From contig NZ_FOJB01000001.1 of NCBI RefSeq assembly GCF_900109955.1, positions 558,001-622,000 on the forward strand: 64,000 nucleotides of DNA. The letters are read 5' to 3'. The position numbers and the translations under genes were made by a program. Positions 59,846 to 64,000 of the stretch are shown piece by piece. The stretch is from Aliiroseovarius sediminilitoris (GTDB taxonomy: Bacteria; Pseudomonadota; Alphaproteobacteria; Rhodobacterales; Rhodobacteraceae). Each line of letters opens with the position of its first letter. Position 1 is the first letter of the stretch. The notes under the pieces are model-generated. The model was not told where the DNA came from, did not search any database, and worked only from the letters and a program-made list of their open reading frames with translations.

Positions 59846-61378
59846 TTATGCAAGCTTGGGAACAACCATATCCGGCGCCCTTTTTTGTTGATGCATCAAA
59901 GCCCATTCCAGAAACGCAGGGGCAGGCATCGGCTTGGCAATCACATAGCCCTGTGCATGGTCACAGCCCAATGTGGCAAGCATTGCATGTTCTGCATGGG
60001 TTTCGACCCCCTCTGCAACCGTGCCGATATCCAGTTGTTTCGCGATGGTCAGGATGGCCGAGATCATGTTTTGTTGGTCCGGGTCGGTGTCGATATGGGT
60101 GACGAAGGATCGGTCGACCTTGATCCGATGGACGTTGAAGCGTGCAATGCTGGCGATTGCCGCGTTCCCTGTGCCGAAATCGTCAAGATCTATCTTGCAT
60201 CCCGAAGCCGCCAACGCATTGACGTTGTGGATCGCGACGTCGTCTTCGGTTTGGGCGATTACATTTTCAAGAATTTCGATCACCAAGCGTTCGGGTGGGG
60301 TGTCGAACCGATCCAGTTCCCATTTGATTTTCTCGCTTAATGTGGGGTTGTTCAACTCGTCGGCCGAGACATTGACCGCTACAGCCGGCACAATCAGCCC
60401 ATCACGATCCCAGTCGCGCACAGCCGACAGCGCATCAAACAGTACGACTTCACCCAGTCGCTCCATCAGCCCCGCCTTGGCGATGGCGGGTAAAAACGCC
60501 CCGGGTGCGATTGGCCCCATGGTTGGGTGTTGCCACCGTGCCAGTGCCTCGCAGCCGGTGATGCGTCCCGTTTTCACACAGACCTGAGGCTGAAACCACG
60601 GTTTGATCTGGCCTTCATCCAACGCACAAAGCAGAGTGTCGCGGGTGTGTTCAACCCGTCCGACACGTGGAGCCATACCGTTAGAAAAGGCGCGAATCGA
60701 TCCTGGCCCGGACTGAATCGCAACGGCAAGCGCACTTTCGGCAGCAGCAAGTAGCGCCTCGCCTGTGGCTTCGGGCGACCGGCCCGGCAAGGCGAAGCCC
60801 ACGCAGGACGACAGCAAAACCCGAGTCTGACCCAGCGAGATCGCGTCGCTGACAGCGGTCTGAAGCCGGGCCGCCAATTGCAGCGTGGCTTCCAGGTCTG
60901 CGCGCTGCCGCTTGTCGATCGAGAAGCCAAATCGACCCGGCTCCAGCGCGCAGACCAGATCGGATTCACGCAAAGCTGTCCGCAATCGGTCCGACACAGC
61001 ACGAAGCACATGGTCGATGCCATCCGTGCCAAGCTGTTCGGCCAGTTTTCCAAAATCGTCGATTTCAATGACGATGCACGATTTCTCAAATTCTGCATTG
61101 GGTCTGAAGCCAAGGTCCAATTGTTCAAGCAGCTTGACGCGTCGCGGCAGTCCGGTGGTCGTGTCAATTTTTTGAAGCACTGGCGGCGATGGACGAGTCA
61201 TTGCGCCGCCGATGGCCAGCAGACCCGGAAACAGGATGGCGACCAGAAACATCAGTTGTTCGCCGCCATACCAGTAGGCGAAAACCATGATCGCTGGCAG
61301 AAAGGCTGCCAAATGCGGTGCTTTCAATACCGCGCGAATACGTCGTTTTACTTCCTCTGCACCCTGAACTACCGCCAT
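59846..61378 (-). CDS. Cyclic-di-GMP phosphodiesterase: degenerate GGDEF plus intact EAL domain
   Basis: 510 residues. Two hydrophobic segments (about 22-38 and 42-59) anchor it in the membrane. The GGDEF domain (about 70-230) has EPGRFGF (146-152) in place of GGDEF, so it should not make c-di-GMP. The EAL domain (about 245-495) is intact: E277 in EAL, N336, E368, D399-D400 in DDFGTG, K420, E456 in EGVET and Q477. It should hydrolyse c-di-GMP, perhaps with GTP or the degenerate domain as a regulator. The start at 61378 has AAGGA seven bases upstream. Confidence 0.93.
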   Translation of the reverse strand: MAVVQGAEEVKRRIRAVLKAPHLAAFLPAIMVFAYWYGGEQLMFLVAILFPGLLAIGGAMTRPSPPVLQKIDTTTGLPRRVKLLEQLDLGFRPNAEFEKSCIVIEIDDFGKLAEQLGTDGIDHVLRAVSDRLRTALRESDLVCALEPGRFGFSIDKRQRADLEATLQLAARLQTAVSDAISLGQTRVLLSSCVGFALPGRSPEATGEALLAAAESALAVAIQSGPGSIRAFSNGMAPRVGRVEHTRDTLLCALDEGQIKPWFQPQVCVKTGRITGCEALARWQHPTMGPIAPGAFLPAIAKAGLMERLGEVVLFDALSAVRDWDRDGLIVPAVAVNVSADELNNPTLSEKIKWELDRFDTPPERLVIEILENVIAQTEDDVAIHNVNALAASGCKIDLDDFGTGNAAIASIARFNVHRIKVDRSFVTHIDTDPDQQNMISAILTIAKQLDIGTVAEGVETHAEHAMLATLGCDHAQGYVIAKPMPAPAFLEWALMHQQKRAPDMVVPKLA

Positions 61379-61491
61379 GACAGGTTCCTTTTGTCGCGCG
61401 TCACACACCCATGTCGGCAATGCAAATGCCACCCTGGTCAGGGACAAAATAGGAACGTGTGGTCAATCAGAGGTTAATCTGTGCCGGAAAA

Positions 61492-62355
61492 TTAGAGCGA
61501 ATTGTCCTGATCTTCTGCCGTGCTTAGCATCAGACCTTTGAAGTCGAACAGTTGCGGGTCCAGCAGGTGGCTGGGGCGCGTGTTCATCAGGGCTTTGAAC
61601 ATGATTTGGCGGCGACCGGGAAAGTTCGCCTCCCACCCGTCCAGGATTTTCTTCACCTGCTGTCGCTGCAATCCGTCTTGCGACCCGCACAGATCACAAG
61701 GGATAATCGGATAGTTCATCTGGGTGGCGAACTTCTCGCAATCTTTTTCGGCGACGTGGGCAAGTGGGCGATATACGAACAGGTCGCCTTCTTCGTTCAC
61801 AAGCTTTGGTGGCATGGTGGCCAATCGCCCACCGTGAAACAGGTTCATGAAGAAGGTTTCCAGAATGTCGTCACGGTGGTGTCCCAGAACCACGGCCGAA
61901 CAGCCTTCTTCGCGCGCTATTCGATACAGATTGCCACGGCGCAGTCGCGAACAAAGCGAACAGAAAGTGCGCCCTTGCGGGATCTTGTCCATGACGATCG
62001 AATAGGTGTCTTCGTACTCGATCCGGTGGGGCACCTGCATCTTTTCAAGGAACTCGGGCAGGACGGTGGCGGGGAAACCCGGCTGCCCCTGGTCAAGATT
62101 GCAGGCTACAAGCTCGACCGGGAGGACACCGCGCCATTTCAGCTCGTACAGCGCGGCCAGCATCGTATAGCTGTCTTTGCCACCAGACAAGCAGACCAGC
62201 CATTTCGCCCCGCGTTCGACCATGCCGTATTGGTCCAAGGCTTCGCGCACATTTCGCATGATGCGTTTGCGCAGCTTCCTGAACTCGGTGGTCGAGGGTG
62301 CGCCGTGAAACAGCGGGTGAATGTCGTCCAGTTGGTCGCTGATGATATCGGTCAT
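61492..62355 (-). CDS. ttcA: tRNA 2-thiocytidine(32) synthetase TtcA
   Basis: 287 residues. The PP-loop is SGGKDS (57-62), and the two CxxC pairs C132/C135 and C220/C223 are those of TtcA, an iron-sulphur tRNA-thiolating enzyme. The start chosen is ATG 62355. The frame remains open to TTG 62451, which would add 32 residues without family likeness as far as I recall. Confidence 0.93.
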   Translation of the reverse strand: MTDIISDQLDDIHPLFHGAPSTTEFRKLRKRIMRNVREALDQYGMVERGAKWLVCLSGGKDSYTMLAALYELKWRGVLPVELVACNLDQGQPGFPATVLPEFLEKMQVPHRIEYEDTYSIVMDKIPQGRTFCSLCSRLRRGNLYRIAREEGCSAVVLGHHRDDILETFFMNLFHGGRLATMPPKLVNEEGDLFVYRPLAHVAEKDCEKFATQMNYPIIPCDLCGSQDGLQRQQVKKILDGWEANFPGRRQIMFKALMNTRPSHLLDPQLFDFKGLMLSTAEDQDNSL

Positions 62356-62486
62356 GGGCGGGCGTCTAAGCACTTTGGCGGCGTCTGGCAAGCGTTCGTA
62401 ATATTTGCGGCGTGCTCTTGTGACCGCCGGGATATCAAGAACCGTGTTCAAAAGCCGCAGGCCGTGTTCGTCGGGCCACGATCCGG

Positions 62487-62735
62487 TCAGTCCGGGGGTT
62501 TGCAGTCGTGATCAGCGCCAGGCACCGGGTCATAGCCGCACGACCCCCACGGATTGCAGCGCGCAATCCGTTTTGCGGCCAACCATCCACCTTTGATCGC
62601 CCCATGCATCTGCAACGCCTCAAGCGCATAGGCGCTGCATGTCGGTTGATATCGGCAACTCCAACCGACCCATGGGCTAAAGACCATTCGATAGGCGCGG
62701 ATTGGAAGTGACAAGAGATAGGCGGCGGGGTTCAT
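62487..62735 (-). CDS. yidD: Membrane protein insertion efficiency factor YidD
   Basis: 82 residues. It contains [15 protein letters not shown] and [13 protein letters not shown], the YidD signatures. YidD is a small membrane-associated helper of YidC. It overlaps rnpA by four bases. Confidence 0.97.
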   Translation of the reverse strand: MNPAAYLLSLPIRAYRMVFSPWVGWSCRYQPTCSAYALEALQMHGAIKGGWLAAKRIARCNPWGSCGYDPVPGADHDCKPPD

Positions 62736-63172
62736 GATTTCTGACGCGGCGTGTGTATTTGTCTAATGGCGCGGACCAGGTCCGCTTGCAGTTCAGTGTA
62801 ATCACGACTGGCGGTCCTTACAGCGCGACCGATCAGCACGTAGTCCCATCCCGGCTTGCCATGGGTCGGCAGAATGTCGCGGGCGATTGCGCGCAAGCGG
62901 CGTTTGGCGCGGTTCCGGGCGACGGCGTTGCCGACTTTCTTCGAACATGTGAAACCAACGCGAATCTGCGCGGGCGGGGCCGCTTCATCGGCGCATCGCT
63001 TGCGTGCTTGCAACAGAAAGGCAGGTGCAGGTGCGCGCCGGGCGCGGGCGGCGGCCAGAAAATCACGCCGCTCGGTCAAGGTCGCAATCTTTGGATCATC
63101 TGTACAAACGGAAACCGCCGCAGGCCCTTCGGCCTCGGCGGTCTTCGTAATGTCAGCTTTGGGCGCAGACAT
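62732..63172 (-). CDS. rnpA: Ribonuclease P protein component
   Basis: 146 residues. The RNR motif ([11 protein letters not shown], 84-94) follows [10 protein letters not shown]. An N-terminal extension of about 30 residues before [10 protein letters not shown] is longer than in E. coli but usual in this group, I believe. It binds the RNase P RNA to mature tRNA 5' ends; the RNA gene is not in the window. It lies 17 bases after rpmH. Confidence 0.95.
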   Translation of the reverse strand: MSAPKADITKTAEAEGPAAVSVCTDDPKIATLTERRDFLAAARARRAPAPAFLLQARKRCADEAAPPAQIRVGFTCSKKVGNAVARNRAKRRLRAIARDILPTHGKPGWDYVLIGRAVRTASRDYTELQADLVRAIRQIHTPRQKS

Positions 63173-63189
63173 GACTGCGACCCGACGGC

Positions 63190-63324
63190 TTATGCGCTCA
63201 GCGACTTCCGACCGCGTGCACGGCGCGCGTTCAGAATCTTACGGCCAGCCGCAGTTGCCATACGCGCACGGAAGCCGTGGCGGCGTTTGCGAACCAGGTT
63301 CGAAGGTTGGTAGGTGCGTTTCAT
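63190..63324 (-). CDS. rpmH: 50S ribosomal protein L34
   Basis: 44 residues, very basic: [20 protein letters not shown], then [20 protein letters not shown] and SLSA. This is the full standard L34. It is first in the rpmH-rnpA-yidD unit and is driven by a well-matched minus-strand promoter at 63390-63418. Confidence 0.98.
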   Translation of the reverse strand: MKRTYQPSNLVRKRRHGFRARMATAAGRKILNARRARGRKSLSA

Positions 63325-63389
63325 CGCCCGTCTCCGTCAATTGCTTCCCAATCCCGGTGGATTCGGAGCGTGTGTCATTCGAAGCCCGG

Positions 63390-63418
63390 TCTATAGGGGT
63401 CATTGACAGGCAAGTCAA
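63390..63418 (-). promoter_or_regulatory. Promoter of rpmH-rnpA
   Basis: On the minus strand TTGACT (63418-63413), 17 bases, TATAGA (63395-63390), then CCGGGC. The start would fall near 63383, 59 bases before rpmH. It again has a GC-rich discriminator. Confidence 0.65.
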
Positions 63419-63575
63419 ATGCCTGATGCAGAATTTTCCGGCCATTGTTACAGGCGGGAACGATTTGGTCATCTCGGTTCAACCACGCGTGATGTGGGTG
63501 GGCAAGGGGGGTATTTCACCCCATCCTGTTGCGAACCCCACGCGGCCCGACGCCGCACAGGCACCGGAGCCGCAT

Positions 63576-64000
63576 ATGATGATGATCGAACCAAAGACGC
63601 AGACGCCCAAACAAGTCCAGCACCCCTTGCTGCGCCGCCTTCCGATTATCGCCATTCTGATCGTCGCCATTGTTGGGGCCTTCACCCTCCGCGATTATCT
63701 AAGCTTCGAGACACTGGCGCAGAACCGCGAGGCGCTTCTGGCGTTTCGCGACGCCAACTATCTGATGACGGTGCTGGTGTTCATACTGGCCTATGTCTTG
63801 ATCGTCGGCTTTTCACTGCCCGGCGCGACAATTGCCACGTTGACCGGCGGGTTCCTTTTTTCAACCTTTCCCGGGGTGTTGTTCAACGTGACTGGCGCCA
63901 CGATAGGGGCCGTGATCATCTTTCTGGCGGCCCGCTGGGGATTGGGCGAGAAGCTGGCCGCCCGGATGGAAGCCAGCGAGGGTAAGGTGAAGGCGATCAA
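63576..64000 (+). CDS. TVP38/TMEM64 (VTT domain) membrane protein, 5' part
   Basis: The first 141 codons are visible and the gene runs off the right edge. Two or more transmembrane helices are seen. The VTT (DedA-like) hallmark is VGFSLPGATIATLTGGFLF, followed by GATIGAVIIFLAARWGLG. ATG 63576 has CGGAG six bases upstream; two more Met codons follow directly. It is divergent from rpmH across 251 bases. Members of this family are thought to act on lipid translocation or transport. Confidence 0.85.
   Translation, partial: MMMIEPKTQTPKQVQHPLLRRLPIIAILIVAIVGAFTLRDYLSFETLAQNREALLAFRDANYLMTVLVFILAYVLIVGFSLPGATIATLTGGFLFSTFPGVLFNVTGATIGAVIIFLAARWGLGEKLAARMEASEGKVKAI

Noticed and set aside
63403-63433. 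TTGACA on the plus strand as a promoter for the TVP38 gene
   Set aside because: The only nearby -10-like hexamer (CAGAAT) would need a 19-base spacer. The stronger reading of this stretch is the minus-strand rpmH promoter.
63325-63575. Replication origin near rpmH-rnpA, as in gammaproteobacteria
   Set aside because: No dnaA gene and no clusters of DnaA boxes (TTATCCACA-like) are visible; the rpmH-rnpA locus is usually not at the origin in alphaproteobacteria.

Overview
The window comes from an alphaproteobacterium, most likely a Rhodobacteraceae (Roseobacter group) chromosome. It is GC-rich. It carries an AapJQMP general L-amino-acid transporter, an ATP12-type F1-ATPase chaperone gene, a zinc-lid adenylate kinase, two tuf loci, and an alpha operon (rpsM-rpsK-rpoA-rplQ) without rpsD or rpmJ. 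These are inferences from gene content; no database search was possible.

Layout. 1-2304: the 3' end of one tuf gene, its duplicated double-terminator tail, a membrane-anchored NYN/PIN-type nuclease gene, a methyltransferase-like gene and tRNA-Trp. 2435-14700: secE-nusG-rplK-rplA, rplJ-rplL and rpoB-rpoC. 14799-20440: an EamA transporter and the str operon rpsL-rpsG-fusA-tuf, whose end repeats the left edge of the window almost base for base. 20475-42763: the S10, spc and alpha ribosomal clusters, cut into five transcription blocks by three groups of unrelated genes. 42893-47788: LuxR solo, rarA, crcB, RluC-type synthase, HAD phosphatase and ATP12. 47996-52676: aapJQMP. 52820-64000: mostly minus-strand genes (SixA-like phosphatase, Fe-S protein, sterol-desaturase-type hydroxylase, argB, engB, MOSC, yidC, EAL protein, ttcA, yidD, rnpA, rpmH), a plus-strand SDR gene, and the start of a TVP38/TMEM64 membrane protein that runs off the right edge.

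How it works together. The bulk is the transcription and translation core: RNA polymerase alpha, beta and beta', NusG, EF-G, EF-Tu, most ribosomal proteins, and the Sec/YidC membrane-insertion machinery. The ribosomal blocks end in intrinsic terminators (except the adk end), and most restart at a candidate sigma70-like promoter. Several of those promoters have a GC-rich discriminator, as expected of stringently controlled promoters. The inserted gene groups look like cell-envelope, regulatory and small hypothetical functions.

The points most worth a second look are: the tuf tail, which appears to be a mosaic of two terminator regions copied to both loci; the membrane-tethered NYN nuclease; the segmentation of the ribosomal super-operon; a structured, unexplained 150-base segment before rplB; a conserved-looking SDR that lacks the usual Tyr and Lys; and two small-protein or small-RNA candidates between rpmD and rplO. 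I saw no CRISPR array, phage or insertion sequence.
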